A stretch of 64,000 bases of DNA from Ganoderma boninense (Eukaryota > Basidiomycota > Agaricomycetes > Polyporales > Polyporaceae), in NCBI GenBank assembly GCA_002900995.3, contig CM035310.1, forward strand, positions 1,724,138 to 1,788,137, given 5' to 3'. This document shows, one piece after another, positions 52,198 through 64,000 of this stretch; the stretch's first letter is position 1; each line of letters opens with the position of its first letter. The position numbers and the translations under genes were made by a program. The notes below the pieces were generated by a model, which ran no database searches, was not told the DNA's origin, and was given only the letters and a program-made list of their open reading frames with translations.

Positions 52198-54133
52198 ATG
52201 GCGGATGCAGCGAACTCGCAACCGATGTCGTCACCCGCTGGCCGCGCCGCGCGTTGCCTGCCTGCTGCAGCAAACGCCGCCACCGTTGTTCCTCCCTCGC
52301 CTTCCTTTCAGCCTCCACCATCTCCCCAGCCAACCCGACGCCCCGCCAACCCCATGGCAGACCCGGAATGGGTGCCCACCGTCCAGGACCTCCGGGTGAG
52401 TACGCACGACCCTCGATCCCCACTCTCCGTGACAGTTCGCGTCCTCCAGGTGAAGCTCTGCTATATATGCCGCGAAGAAGAGAGATACGACAGTGCGTCG
52501 CTGCCCCCCTCTGTACCTCGTCACGGCCGTACTCATAACTCCTCTCCATCGCCATCCATCGCCCCCTCCAGACCTAGAAGACCCTCCACGCCCATGGACC
52601 CACCCTTGCTCCTGCACCCTCATTGCCCATGAGTCCTGTCTGCTAGAATGGATCAAGTCCGCTCAGCAAGATGCGTCCCGTGCTGGAAACGCACTCAAGT
52701 GCCCTCAATGCGGTGCAACCTACGGGCTTGAGAGCGACAATCCCCGGATTCTCCGCATTTTGAACGCGGTCAATTCAACACTGTCGACCGCAGGCAAAAT
52801 GGCGACCGTCGTGGGTTTCGTAAGCTTGACGGCGAGCTTTGGTTTCAGTGCGTCTACCTCTCTCTCATTCCTTCGTTCACCGCTCATGCTTTACACCAAT
52901 CTCCACAATCACAGCCATATACGTGGTGTCTACCTCATATGGAGCCTTCGCCGTCAAGGAATTCTTAGGAGAGGATATGTACAACATTCTTCTCACCGAT
53001 AACCCCTCCGTGTGGCCCTGGCATGCCTTCATCCACCTACCTATCATTCCCTTTTCCCTCATCCTCTCCCGAACCCGCCTCTTCGACACCTTCCCCATCG
53101 TCCCTCTCTTCCTCACCTGGTCGTCTTCCCCGCCAGCCCGCTCCTCTATCCCTTCCTCTTCTCTATGGAACTTTACGCGCCCTGGGGCGCCTTACTCCCC
53201 TCCTGCCCTGAGCTGGCCGCCAACACCGCTGATGGGCATGGTTCTGTACCCATTCGTGAGGGTCCTGTACCGCCGATTCTTCGACAAACTCACCAAGTTC
53301 GTTATGGGCGCACACACCGATGCTACCAACCGAGACGGAGGCCCCATCCGGCGCGTTGTCTGGGCACTCAACGAGGATGGTCCCGCACCCCTCCGGGTCC
53401 GTATCGGTGCAAACATCGACCCCGCTCCACCAGATGGCGCCGTCCGCCCCGCCGGGCAGGGCGCCCCAAATGGTCAGGCAGGTCAAGGAGATGCACAAAG
53501 ACCGCTTGAAGGAGACGAGAATAACGCACCGGATGATCCAGCTGCCGTCGCAGAGCGCACCTTGCACGTCACAACTTCCTCGCTAGGCCGCTTCGTCGGC
53601 GGTGCACTGCTCATCCCCACCATCTCGAACCGCATGGGCAAGCTCCTCTACCACCTATCGCAGTACTTGCCGTTGCTCCGCACCTTCCTTGCGGTACGTG
53701 AGCGACCGGTGGCGCTACCTGCTCAGGTCAGGCTGTTTGGTACCCCACCTGGGGGTTCCAACAACCTCATGCGGCAGATTGGAACGCATTTGGTAACGGG
53801 GATCAACATCATGTTCGGTGGTACGCCTACATGGAATGGGCAGGATCCAGTGTGGTGGCGAAACGCTGTAGGACTGGGCATCTTCGTCTTCGTGAGTAAC
53901 ATTCCTCTGCGCAAAGATCTTCTCATGACCTACCCCAAACGCAGGCCAAGGATTGTATTCGCCTGCTCCACTTGTACCTCACGAAACGTGAACTGCAGTC
54001 GCGCACAGTCAAGAACCGCACATTTGCGGGCGTCGATATCAGAGAGCTCGACCTCATCAATCCTCCACCGAACGGTCCCCCTCCCGACCCAACAGCGACC
54101 CAGGACGCACCTGGACCAGACGTGCCCAGTTAA
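52198..54133 (+). CDS. RING-CH (MARCH-type) membrane E3 ubiquitin ligase
   Basis: Start at 52198 (MADAANSQPMSSPAGRAA). After the first intron VKLCYICREEERYD, then HPCSCTLIAHESCLLEWI and ALKCPQCGATYGLE give the C4HC3 RING-CH order (CxxC, CxC, HxxC, CxxC). Membrane segments follow: ATVVGFVSLTASFGFS, IYVVSTSYGAFAV, WHAFIHLPIIPFSLIL, TFPIVPLFLTW, GMVLYPFVRVLY, and near the end GLGIFVF. The last intron lies at about 53893-53944 (joins GIFVF to AKDCIRLLHLYLTKRELQSR). The stop is at 54131-54133. The layout of an N-terminal RING-CH with several later membrane spans resembles MARCH5-type mitochondrial or ER ligases; the exact membrane is not evident from sequence. Confidence 0.88.
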
Positions 54134-54343
54134 CTAGTTCACTAGCCATTTTTTGTTTGTAAATCGCACTCAACTCTCGCTATCATGTTGGTTTCTTTTG
54201 CTATCGTTGTAATCAAATCCTAGACAGACACCATTGCGTACGGCAAGTGAATAGAGCAAGAATACAACAACAGATGACGATATGGAACAACTCTAACGCT
54301 ACAGGGTGTGGCAGTTCGAGCACAAGTTCTACAACAGAGCCAC

Positions 54344-56203
54344 CTAATCCACCTCCAGCACGGTGCCACGTTGCACGCTTCCCCAGCCTGTACGTGGTGC
54401 TGTAAGCTTCTCGTATATCCCCATCGTCGCAGAGAGAGGTACTCACCAACGAGTCGCCAATGCTTCTCAATACGTCTCGAGAGTGCAACCTTCTCGCCGA
54501 CCTCGGTACATGCAGGAGAAGTGAGCTGTATCTTGGCAAGATCACCCTTGACGGAGAGGACACGGCCACCGGTGGATGTCGAACCGATGTTGATGAGAAG
54601 GAGCTCGTTTTTGACAAGCTTGGTGACTTTTGTCTGTTTCTTGTCCTCCGTCTTGACGCCAAGCAATCGGCGAAGCAGGAACAAGCTGATTTCGAGTTCT
54701 ACAACGCATCGGGGCCCATCATCTCAGCATTGCCATCATGAAGATGATGTAATGCCCTCAGAGAAGACGCACCGGTAAAGATTTTGGGAAGTTTGCCCAC
54801 TGCACCGAGGACCTGGCCGACCAACCGATCCGCACGACAGAGCGTCGGGTCGATCCTGGTACCTACACCAATCAAACCGCCCGGCACGGCGAACTGCAGG
54901 TGATTGGTCTCGGCATGTAGTGAAACAATGCGCGAGAAGATGGGCTTGCAGCGATTGCGGCCTTGCGAGTCCTTGGTGACGATGCCTGGGCGAATCTCAA
55001 CCTCCTGGCCAAGGCGGAGGACACCGGTGAGGATGGAGCCACCGGCAACACCGCCCTTGAGCTCGTCGACTTCCGCGCCGGGCTTGTTGACGTCGAAGGA
55101 ACGGATAACGATCAGGCGGGGGTCGGCGGAGAAGTTGCGGTCGGGGATGGGGATGCGCTTGACGATGTACTCGTTCACGGCGTCGATGTTGTACTTGAGT
55201 TGTGCAGAAATGGGAACGATTGGTGAGGATTCCGCGACGGTGCCTACATGAAAGAGGTTGATGTTCATTCAGCATTCCAAAAAACGGTGTAGAGAGAGCG
55301 CACCCTTGACGAACGCAACGATACTCTTATGGTGTTCCAACGCCTGCTCCTCCTTGATCAAGTCAACCTTGTTCTGGAGGATAATGATATTCTCGAGCTT
55401 CATGATCTCGACGGCTGCCAAGTGCTCGCTCGTCTGTGGCTGTGGGCAGGTCTCATTGCCGGCAATGAGGAGGAGGGCGGCGTCCATGACCGCGGCACCG
55501 TTGAGCATCGTAGCCATCAGAATGTCGTGACCGGGGCAATCGACGAAAGAGACGTGGCGGACGAGCTTCATTCTGGAATTGCAACCTGGTCGCTCGCAGG
55601 GAGGGTTGTCTTCTTTGTCGGATCGGTACGACCTATAACAGCCAGGTCGGGGACAGGCCTCATTTTCGCACTTGTAGATCTGCAATTTTTGCACGAAACG
55701 CACAGTGCGATGAATATGGGGTGCATAGGAAGCAAAGGGTAATAGAAAGAGACAGGTGGTGCGGAAGATAAATGGAGAGGGATAGAGGGACAGTGAAAAA
55801 ACGCGTACCTTGGCGTTGGCATATCCGAGCTTGATGGTAATGTTACGAACAAGCTCGTTCTTGAAACGGACGGTCATGACACCTGAGATTGCCTTGACCA
55901 CAGTGGACTTGCCGTGAGCGACATGGCCAATGGTTCCTACGCGAGGTAGATTGATCTCAGCATCGTGCGGAGGGCAGGCCTCCGGAGAACGCACCCAAGT
56001 TGATGGTGGCCTGAACGAGGGAGTATTGAGCATAGATTGCAACAAGAAAACAAGACCGCACACACTTGTTTTGAGATGACTTCAGGAGACAATGGAGTGA
56101 GCTTTGAAGGGTCGACATCGACCTTGACGATCTGCTCGGAATCGCTCTCGTCCTCCGAGTCACTGTCGTCGGCAACCTTGCGACGGGTCTCGTCTCCAGG
56201 CAT
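54344..56203 (-). CDS. GCD11: Translation initiation factor eIF2 gamma subunit
   Basis: Start at 56203 ([20 protein letters not shown]). The GTPase domain has the P-loop [19 protein letters not shown], switch region [14 protein letters not shown], the zinc-knuckle segment [14 protein letters not shown]...[31 protein letters not shown], and the guanine-specificity motif NKVDL. Domains II and III follow ([79 protein letters not shown]). The final exon reads [14 protein letters not shown], ending at 54344. The protein delivers initiator tRNA-Met to the 40S ribosome in a ternary complex with GTP. Several 50-130 bp introns interrupt it. Confidence 0.95.
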
Positions 56204-56811
56204 TATTTCTGTGCTCGGCAGTAGCTTTGGGCGAAGGCAGCGGTGGATGGGTGGAGAGATGGGCTGGGACTGGGGGTTGAGCGAGGCCGTCTCCCGACTC
56301 ACTCCCAGACCAGATCAGATCCCGCCCAGATCTCGCGCAGTCACGCATCACACACGAGTCACACGCAGTCCGAGTCCGAGTTCGCCCTCGCTCGGCCTCT
56401 CCCTTTTAGTGGCAAATACTCCCAAAGGCTAACACTAGCCCAATAGCATCTCAAAAAATCCACGTCAGGTGTTCGCAACGAGACCAGGCTGCGAATGTTG
56501 GGCGAATGGAAGCGGATTGTGTATAGATTCCTTGCGTGGGTGCAGACCTGCCTCTCAGTTTGTTTCGCCATATCCATCGTCCCGCTTTTCTCTCTTCTTC
56601 GCACACAGAGGACAGAGCTTGCTCGAAAGTATGTACCAAGTAAGTGGCCGATCTCGCGGTTGGACGGGGGGATGTCCGATCAAAGACGTCAGGATGGGAT
56701 GATGTCATTGCACCCACTGGATAAGTACCCCCATCCCGCCCGCTGCCTCTCCGAACGCGAGCCCCAGTTCCCCGTTATTTCTTAACATACCCTCACTCTG
56801 TGCACAGCCAT
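56204..56811. promoter_or_regulatory. Divergent intergenic region
   Basis: 608 bp between eIF2-gamma and the small gene at 56812. A short frame at 56495-56785 (with a hydrophobic LSVCFAISIVPLFSLL segment) overlaps it, but no relative or splice support is visible, so I do not call it. Confidence 0.35.
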
Positions 56812-57410
56812 GTCTCAAGCAAATGGTATGCAACTGCAAAGCACAGAAGTACAACTCGTTCACACCCTTCATCTAGACGACGCGAGGTTTCCTGGCCAGA
56901 GGCCCTCCGGTCTCCCGCCATCACCTTCACGGGAGAATCCAGGACAGGCATGTTAACTGGTCCGAATCCTTGACATACCACATCGTTTACCTTTTAAAAT
57001 ATACAGGTCTTCCCGAGAACCGATCCAAAAGGTAAACAAACCGATCCCGTCTACTCTACCTCCATTTGACTGGATGGTCATGGCATGCAGCGGGTCCTGC
57101 GCACTCTGGACCAGGCACGGCCGGTGAACATGAACAGCACGGCCCGGACACCCTCGGGAATCCCTATGTTCTCAGGGAATCCTTCACCAAACTCGACCAC
57201 GCCCTCACAGCCGTCATCACTGCGATACAAGGCGAAGAGCGGAGCGTCGGCGCAGCCCCGAATGTAGACGCACTCGTGCGCAAATTCTCGAGCTGGAGGG
57301 ACGAGCTGACCCAAATTAGAACTGGACATGGAGAACGGGGTGCGGGGCCAGCCAAAAGGGAGGCGATCGAAGGACTGGGGCAACAGGAAGGCGGTCTCTT
57401 CGCGGATTAG
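56812..57410 (+). CDS. Small unknown protein
   Basis: The last exon is the firm part: TAGEHEQHGPDTLGNPYVLR, ESFTKLDHALTAVITAIQGE, ERSVGAAPNVDALVRKFSSW and RDELTQIRTGHGERG, ending at 57410. The helical segment FTKLDHALTAVITAIQ looks like a coiled-coil interaction helix. Upstream, ATG at 56812 (MSQANG) with a GTATGC donor and a further mini-exon GLPENRSK with a GTAAAC donor would make a plausible start, but I could not find an acceptor that keeps the frame. The 5' structure is therefore provisional. No family recognised; a small subunit of a larger nuclear complex would fit its size but is not shown. Confidence 0.5.
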
Positions 57411-57570
57411 GTCGCACGCAGGAGGACTTGTGCTATGAATTCAGCCGCGTGGATAGGATAACATCGAATACAGTAATTCTAACAAGACAAATCGTACAGA
57501 ATAGTCCATGATGCGATGACCTAGCAAGTGCAAGCTGGTGCAAGCGGACTCTAGTCAGGACAGGCATGTA

Positions 57571-59359
57571 TCATGATCCAGGTGCTGCAGCGCGTTCCCA
57601 TCGTCCCCAAGGTTCCGTTCCAGGGACGAACCTCGCGCGCAGGAGGGTGAACACATTTTTCTCAAGAACGTCTGTGAAGTGCAACAGGCATATCACAAAG
57701 GCGTTCAGGAGACGAGGACTGTTGCTGTCAAGTGGATGTCGAGGAGCGATCGGCCTCGCAGAGACGAAGCGGTGAGGGAGTAGGGATATGCGGACCTGTT
57801 GGTTCCACGACACGGCAACATCCGCCGGAGAAACAATGGAGAATACGCGCACGAACAACTCATCCGAGCTCACGCGGAACAGGTCGTCTGTTCGCCTAAG
57901 CAAGAGCAGATGCTTTGCAGTGGGCACCAGCAGCAGTGTAGTGAAGAAGCGGGGGGCGGTGTAGTGGATGACAAGCTCCTCCTTCGTGGCATCTTGATCG
58001 TCTGTGGTGGGGGGAGCCCAAGGAGAGAACGTCGGGTTGGGGACTGAAGGGTCCCCAGAGACGAGAGTGATATCCATGCGAAGTTCTTCAGCCCGTCGAG
58101 CGAGGAAGTCCTCCGTGATCCTCCGAGCATATGTCTCCATCAGTCCTTCGTCCTGCCACCCAATCCCGCCATATACACGAGGAGTACTCTGAGTCCTCCC
58201 GTCTCCGCCTTGACCGGGCGTTGAAGGCGAACTGAGCGATCCCCAATGCGGTGTAGCGGGCTTAGGGTCGGGACGAGGGAAGACATCTAGGCCCTTGACG
58301 TAGTGGAGAAGATAGGCGTGATACAAAATGCGCAAGAAGGACAGGAAGAGTGCAAGGGGGTACTTCACAAGTGCGCGCCCCAGATTCTTGGACGTCAAGG
58401 GAACCGAGCTCCGTGCGAACTGCGTTGCAGTAAGCTTCAAGGGGCCTACAGCACCTGTGCTCGCAGGTACGGGGTTTGAGGACTCGGCAGCGGCGTGGAG
58501 ATGTATGCGAATCTTTGGACGGGGCGGACTCGAGGCCAATGCTGGAGAACATGGAGGGGGCGGCGCAGAAATAGAGATGACATAGTGCCCTTGTCGGTCA
58601 TTAAAGGGGGAAACGTGGAAGTCGCGGGGCACCGTCCACGAGTGGTCAAAACTAAACCAGCCCTCAGAACCACGATACAAACATGCGAGGAATAGCTTGG
58701 CGAGACGTACCCGTTCGGACAATCCTTGTCCTCGCTCACGCCAGGTACGAAGATATGAACGTGTTTCTCCCCAAAGGTATTGTGAATCTACTCCCGAAAG
58801 GTTGAGCGATGCAACGCTGGAAGGAGAAGACAAGCGTACGCACCTCAAATACAACCCACGCCAGTCGCCCCTCGTCCTTCGTGTAGCAGTAATGCACGCT
58901 GAGGGGATTGATGCCTTCGTAGCCCATATAGCTCGGCATCGTCAGCACCCATGCGTCCCCGAGCCGTCTGCCGTCATGACCGTGTTCCACCAACACCTCT
59001 CGTAGTTTCGCTGTGATGCTCTGAGGTCGATGCCTGTCTCCCTTAGATTCGGGAAGGAGATACGCATTACTCCGAAGACCGGTCACTCTCCAGGCTGTGC
59101 CACCGTAGCCAAAGAGCCAGCCGCCACCTAAGTCTAGCGAGTTGGATTCAAGAGCATCGAGGGAGAGGAAGAAAGCAAGGGTAGGATAGGTGAACGCATG
59201 CGTCGATGGGGTTGGAAGCAGCCGAGCGTGGGTAACCGAGTTTTCCAGGATATACGCGATTTTGGAGGGATCCCTTGAATCCTCACTGACCCGTGCCACG
59301 TACAGGAAAGCACTGGTAGCGAGAGCTACGACTGAGACGGACGCTGCGGCAGCAAACAT
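57571..59359 (-). CDS. DUF1365-family membrane-anchored protein
   Basis: Start at 59359 with a membrane anchor (MFAAAASVSVVALATSAFLY). The DUF1365 signature segments are in order: HARLLPTPSTHAFTYPTLAF, GWLFGYGG, LVEHGHDGRRLGDAWVLTMP, GYEGINPLSVHYCYTKDEGR, an intron, IHNTFGEKHVHIF, a second intron, DHSWTVPRDFHVSPFNDRQG and LALFLSFLRILYHAYLLHYVKG. The family is found in bacteria next to cyclopropane fatty acid synthase genes and is thought to act on lipids, but its reaction is not established. A fungal C-terminal extension of about 200 residues (ARRAEELRMDITLVSGD...HFTDVLEKNVFTLLR) runs to the stop at 57571. Confidence 0.88.
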
Positions 59360-59677
59360 GGGAGATACAAATCAAGGGCGAAGCGACATGGATATGCCGT
59401 ATCAGCATCCAAGCCGCCTCCGACAAACCTAGCAACGGCCTCTTCTTGCGTCACACGGGCTTTAATGTCGTTTTGTTTCGTTTCGTTTCGTTGCAGTGAA
59501 TTACACAAAATAGCAAAAACATTAGCGAAAATAAGGCGTGGGTAGCATCCTACAGCGAGAACGAACGATCGGTAAGGTAGCGCGGGGAAGGGAGGAACGA
59601 ATCGTCCAGATCGGCTACGCTTCCTCTCTCCTATCACCCAATCCACCTCCAGGGTCTGAGGTGGGATTGTCAGCCGC

Positions 59678-62439
59678 CTATGCCTTCTTGGCCTTGGCAG
59701 CCATCTGTAACACAACACGTCAGTGTCGACTCTCTTCACTCCAAAATATGCACCCTCACAAGGTTAAGGGCAGAGCCTGCCTTGAACCACTCGATCTGGC
59801 CCTCGTTGAACGAATGCGCGAGCGAAATCTCCTCCTTCGAGCCGTCCTCGTGCTTGAGGACGAGCGTGAGGTTCTTCCCGGGCGCGAACGACTCGAGGCC
59901 AAGGATGTCGACCTTGTCCGACGGGAGGACCTTGTCGTAGTCCTCGGGGTTGGAGAAGGTGAGGGCAAGCATGCCCTGCTTCTTCAGGTTCGTCTCGTGG
60001 ATACGGGCAAACGAGCGGGTGATGATCGCGAGACCGCCGAGGAAGCGGGGCTCAAGCGCGGCGTGCTCGCGCGACGAACCCTCACCATAGTTGTGGTCAC
60101 CGATCACGACCCACTTGATGCCGTGGTCACGATAGTAGGCAGCCGTCTGTGGGACACCACCGAACTCGCCAGTAATCTGGTTCTTGACCTTGTTCGCCTC
60201 ACCGTTCTCCGAGTTGATGGCGCCAATCAAACAGTTTTGGGAGATGTTCTCCAAGTGACCACGGTACTTCAGCCAGGGACCACCAGCAGAGATGTGGTCA
60301 GTCGTGCACTTGCCCTTGACCTTGATGAGGACGGGAAGGTCCGAAGGGGTCTTGCCATCCCAGGGCATGAAGGGCTTGAGGAGCTGGAGACGCTCCGACT
60401 TAGGGTCGACAGCAACCTGGACAGAGAAACGGTCCTCAGGAGGGGGCTGGAAGGTGTTCTCGCCAGGGTCGTAACCACGAGGGGGGAGCTCGTTGCCGTT
60501 GGGGGCCGAGAACTTGAAGGGCTTGCCATCAGAGCCGACGAGCGTGTCGGTGACGGGGTTGAAGCGAAGGTCACCAGCGAAGGTCATGGCGGTAACGATA
60601 TCGGGGGAAGCAACGAAGGCGTGGGTGGCAGGGTTGGCGTCGTTACGGCCAGTGAAATTACGGTTGTACGACGTGATAATTGAGTTCGATTCACCCTTCT
60701 TGACGTCACGACGGTCCCACTGACCGATGCAAGGACCGCATGCGTTGGCGAGGACGACGCCGCCAACGCTCTCGAAGGTACCGATGACGCCATCACGCTC
60801 AATGGTAGCGCGGACCTGCTCTGAACCAGGAGTGACCGTGAACTTGCTCTTTGTCGCAAGACCGTGCGAGGCGGCCTCTTTGGCAATGGAGGCAGAGCGA
60901 GTCATATCCTCGTACGACGAGTTGGTGCAAGAACCGATAAGACCAACTTTGAGCTCAGATGGCCAGCCGTTCTTCTCCACCTCCGTCTTGAATTGCGAGA
61001 GGGGCGTCGCGAGGTCGGGAGTGAAGGGGCCGTTGATGTGGGGTTCGAGCTCGGACAAGTTCTAATGCCGTAGAAAGTTAGTAAATGCAACCTGGTTGTC
61101 TCATGTTCGGTACATACAATGTTGATGCTCTGGTCGTACTCGGCACCCTTATCAGCTTGGAGGTTGTGCGCAAAGCGCTTCGCGTAGTTGGCAATGTCCG
61201 AACGGTTCGTCGCATTGAGGTAGTCGGCCATGCGGTGGTTGAAGGGGAAGAGGGAAGTGGTCGCACCGATCTCGGCACCCATGTTGCAGATCGTCGCCAT
61301 TCCCGTACAGGAAAGGGATTCGACACCAGGGCCGGTGTACTCGACGATAGCGCCAGTTCCGCCCTTGACGGTCAAGATGCCGGCGACCTTGAGGATGACG
61401 TCTGCGCGCCATGTATGGGTCTACGACATTCGTGGATCAAAACCGACAAACGTACCCTTGGGTGTCGTCCAGCCGCCAATCTGGCCGGTGAGGTTGACTT
61501 GAATGACCTTGGGGCATTTCAGCTCCCAAGGAATGCCAGCCATGACGTCTACGGCGTCGGCACCGCCAACACCGCATGCAACCATACCGAGACCACCAGC
61601 GTTGGGAGTATGCGAGTCGGTGCCGATCATGAGACCACCAGGGAAAGCGTAGTTTTCGAGGATGATCTGGTGGATAATGCCGGAGCCTGGCCGCCAGAAG
61701 CCAAGGCCGTACTGCAAGAAAGGGCATCCGGAAGATGAGTAGAGCGAAAGAGGACATTTTTATCTGACGCACCTTGGCCGTCGCAGTCGCTAAGAAGTCA
61801 TATACTTCCCTGTTGATATTGACGGCGCGCTCCAAGTCCTTAACACCACCGATTTGAGCCTCAATCAAGTGGTCACAGTGGACAGTGGTGGGGACGGCAG
61901 CGGTGTCCATGCCTGCGGACATGAACTGGAGAATGGCCATCTGAACGATGACGTCAAAAAGCAGATTCACGTGAACGCTGGCAGTGGGAACATACCTGAG
62001 CGGTAGCGTCCTGGCAGGCAACCCGCTGTGGATGGAGGGAGATGTCGGAAATAAGAGAGAGGACCAAAGAGAGCAAAGAGGAAGAGTGGGGGCACGCACG
62101 TCAGGGCGGAGCTTGAGGTAGCTCGTGCCACGCTCGATGTCCTGGTGGTGAGGGTCGTCGAGGTGACCATAGACAATCTTTTCGGAGAGGGTGAGTGGAC
62201 GCTTGAGTCTGGAATGGGATGAGGAAGAGAGACAGGATAGTAAGAATGAGAGAGACGGACCTGTCGCGGACGACGGCAAGGTTGTCCTCAATGCGCTGGT
62301 AGTTGATGTAGGCATTTGGCTCGAGGAGGGACATGGGGACCTTTGTTGCACCAATGGGCTCAGCGGCGGTGGCCATTCCCGCGGCCAGCCGCTGGAGCGA
62401 CCGCTTCGCCGCACCCGTCTTTGTGGCGAGGTTGAACAT
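59678..62439 (-). CDS. ACO1: Aconitate hydratase, mitochondrial
   Basis: Start at 62439 with a mitochondrial presequence ([20 protein letters not shown]). Recognisable segments in order: [103 protein letters not shown], then the iron-sulfur ligands: Cys in [11 protein letters not shown] and the CxxC of [10 protein letters not shown]. The swivel domain follows ([55 protein letters not shown]). The catalytic Ser is in GSSREH. The last exon encodes MAAKAKKA after a 50-bp intron, ending at 59678. The enzyme converts citrate to isocitrate in the TCA cycle and in yeast also maintains mitochondrial DNA. About seven introns. Confidence 0.97.
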
Positions 62440-63502
62440 GTCGAGCGGGGGAGGAGTGGAGGGACGACGGGGCCAGCGACGAGAAGAGGATCAAGTTGTA
62501 GGCGGCAAAACCCGGGGCGGACTGACGAATTTATCGCAGGTGATTGGGAGCGGGCCCTGTCGGAGGCCCCGTCCGAATGCGTCGGCTCCTCCGGCCATCT
62601 CCCCCAATCTCTCTGCTGTGATTCGCCCCGCGCGCCCCGCCGCCCAGTCCTCTCCGTTTCCGACGTGCATCGCGTCCCTGCCCTCGTCCTCCCCGGCACA
62701 GCGTCTCCGGTCGACCGGAGCCTGCCTGGAGGGCTCTCACCTAAACAACCCGCACAGTGCCAGCTTTACGCTCGGAGGCGTCGATGGGCCACTGAGGGCC
62801 GTCCACGCTGCAGCGGACGTCGCCTCGGAATCGGACAGGAAACGCGTGCATATCTTGCTCGCCGAAATGGCAGTCTCTCTCTTGTCGGCCACGCGCAGCC
62901 CAGGTCTCCAGACCTCCTCGCGCCTATTCTGCCCCTCCGCCTCTTTTCCTCCCTCTGCCCAGATACCTCCTCCGCCCCCTGCCGTCTTCCACAGTCCCAC
63001 GTTTCACCCAATCGTTCTCGGCACTCGTCCGACGTTCCCTTCCAATCCCCAATATCCCCGACGGCCGTCCCCTTACACCCGCACAAGCCCGCATGCGGGG
63101 TACTTACGGCAGATCTACTTATCAGCCCCGGTTCGCCACTGCATGTCATCATCCACGCATCAAAACAGGTTCCAACGTCAATCAATCATCGTCATTGTCT
63201 TTTTGAGCCTTGCCACGAAATGATGTCACACTTTACAAATATCCAACGAAACCACACTTGACCACACTTGACCGGATCCTTACCCCCCCAACCTGGAAAG
63301 AGCTAAACGTCTTGAACCTCAATCGAGATCCAAACTGGTTGCTCTAGATGCATCCCAACCCCATTGTTGTAATTGTCAGATCTGATTCCGAAAGCTAGTA
63401 ATACCCTAATGCGAAGACTTGATCGAACAAACTTAACCACTCTCCTACTTCTGCGCGTCTCCCCCCTTTTTCCCTCGTACACGCCCCCATTCTCATTCAC
63501 AA
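62440..63502. other. Intergenic region upstream of aconitase
   Basis: 1.06 kb containing the aconitase promoter and the 3' flank of the next gene. Short frames on both strands here overlap each other and show no family features. I see nothing else. Confidence 0.4.
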
Positions 63503-64000
63503 TCACCCACGCATCCCCCCGTTCCCCATCAGGTTCAGGACCTCGCCCAGCCGCCCATCGCTGCGCTCGCTCAAAGAACACGAAATCGTAAAAAGTCTAT
63601 ATGCGTGTGAGACCGACCGACGGGCAACCTACCTCTTCTCCCCGTACAGCGCCAGCCCCCGCTCCAGCGTGTCCCCATCCAGCCCCCGCAGCTTCAGGCA
63701 CTTCTGGAAGATCTTCTTGTCCAGCGGGAACTGCACCTTTGACGCAAGGTGTTGGCCCGCGACCAGCGACTTGACCACACCCGAAATCAGCCTCTGCTTG
63801 TGCACGTTGATCAGTGGCTCGAGTTGGATCGACGGCGGCAGCGGGGCAAGTGTTGAGAACACGTCCGGGTGAGCTGGAGCCTCAAATGTGTTGCGTGGCA
63901 GACTCAATCCGGACAGCTTCGTGAGGCGAAGTAGGGTCAATGAGATCCGGCAGATTGCAGTACCGTTGCACTTGGGCGAGGTAAACGCCTGCATCACAAT
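63503..64000 (-). CDS. Partial unknown gene, cut by window end
   Basis: The minus-strand frame from the window edge reads CRISLTLLRLTKLSGLSLPR, LINVHKQRLISGVVKSLVAG, QHLASKVQFPLDKKIFQKCL and KLRGLDGDTLERGLALYGEK. It would stop at 63629, but a GTAGGT donor lies exactly there and an ATAG acceptor about 50 bp on. Splicing continues in frame to LSERSDGRLGEVLNLMGNGG and a stop at 63503-63505. The 5' part is outside the window. I do not recognise the family. The basic, helix-rich segment with KKIFQKCLKL could be a C-terminal interaction region. Confidence 0.5.

Noticed and set aside
56495..56785. Small membrane protein gene upstream of 56812
   Set aside because: One short frame with a hydrophobic stretch, no splice or family support, and it lies within a divergent promoter region.
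62191..63261. Long plus-strand frame overlapping the aconitase start
   Set aside because: It runs antisense through aconitase exons and introns and has no recognisable domain or splice evidence.

Overview
This window is nuclear DNA of a filamentous fungus, most likely an Agaricomycete (mushroom-forming basidiomycete). The evidence is GC-rich, closely packed genes with several GT-AG introns of about 50-70 bp each, basidiomycete-type retrotransposons and DNA transposons, and eukaryotic single-copy genes (mitochondrial aconitase, eIF2-gamma, a complex I LYR subunit, PP28). I saw no bacterial operons, rRNA or CRISPR. The species cannot be named from the sequence alone.

The window has two halves. 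Positions 1-30237 are a transposon graveyard; 31365-64000 are ordinary genes. The left half is layered. A Ty3/gypsy element (called gypsy-3; 12095-12829 and 29452-30237) is split by a PIF/Harbinger element (12830-29451; TTA target duplication, 55-bp inverted ends, a Myb/SANT-like gene and a DDE transposase gene). The Harbinger Myb/SANT gene is split by a 13.5-kb hAT element (13930-27435; exact 8-bp duplication GGATAGGT, inverted ends TAAGGCTGAACGTAGGTC) that carries a hAT transposase and a second, divergent, multi-exon gene of unknown function. The hAT transposase gene is split by a near-perfect palindromic foldback element (20048-22667). A 100-N gap follows, then what looks like the same insertion entered a second time by the assembler (22818 to about 25090).

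To the left, a second Ty3/gypsy element on the minus strand (gypsy-2, about 7156-12094) abuts gypsy-3. It has been hit by two short hAT-type elements with exact 8-bp duplications (10273-10957 and 11104-11540), an AT-rich element with a degenerate duplication (7621-8506) and a tRNA-Cys-like insertion (9059-9130). Further left are a Ty1/copia element with 372-bp LTRs (2061-7155), a fragment of a third gypsy family (318-2060) and a low-quality copia LTR copy at the window edge.

The gene half holds, in order: a Munc13/Ync13-like C2-MUN protein (-), a pentatricopeptide-like protein (+), a Ran-binding-domain protein (-), an unrecognised basic/disordered protein (+), complex I LYR subunit NDUFA6 (-), PP28/PDAP1 (+), a second large PPR-like mitochondrial protein (-), an SR-type RNA-binding protein (+), a RING-CH membrane E3 ligase (+), eIF2-gamma (-), a small unknown gene (+), a DUF1365 protein (-), mitochondrial aconitase (-) and a partial unknown gene (-). 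Several pairs are divergent over 250-610 bp and probably share promoters. These genes are housekeeping functions (trafficking, mitochondria, RNA processing, translation) and do not form a pathway cluster. The unusual biology is in the nested transposons.
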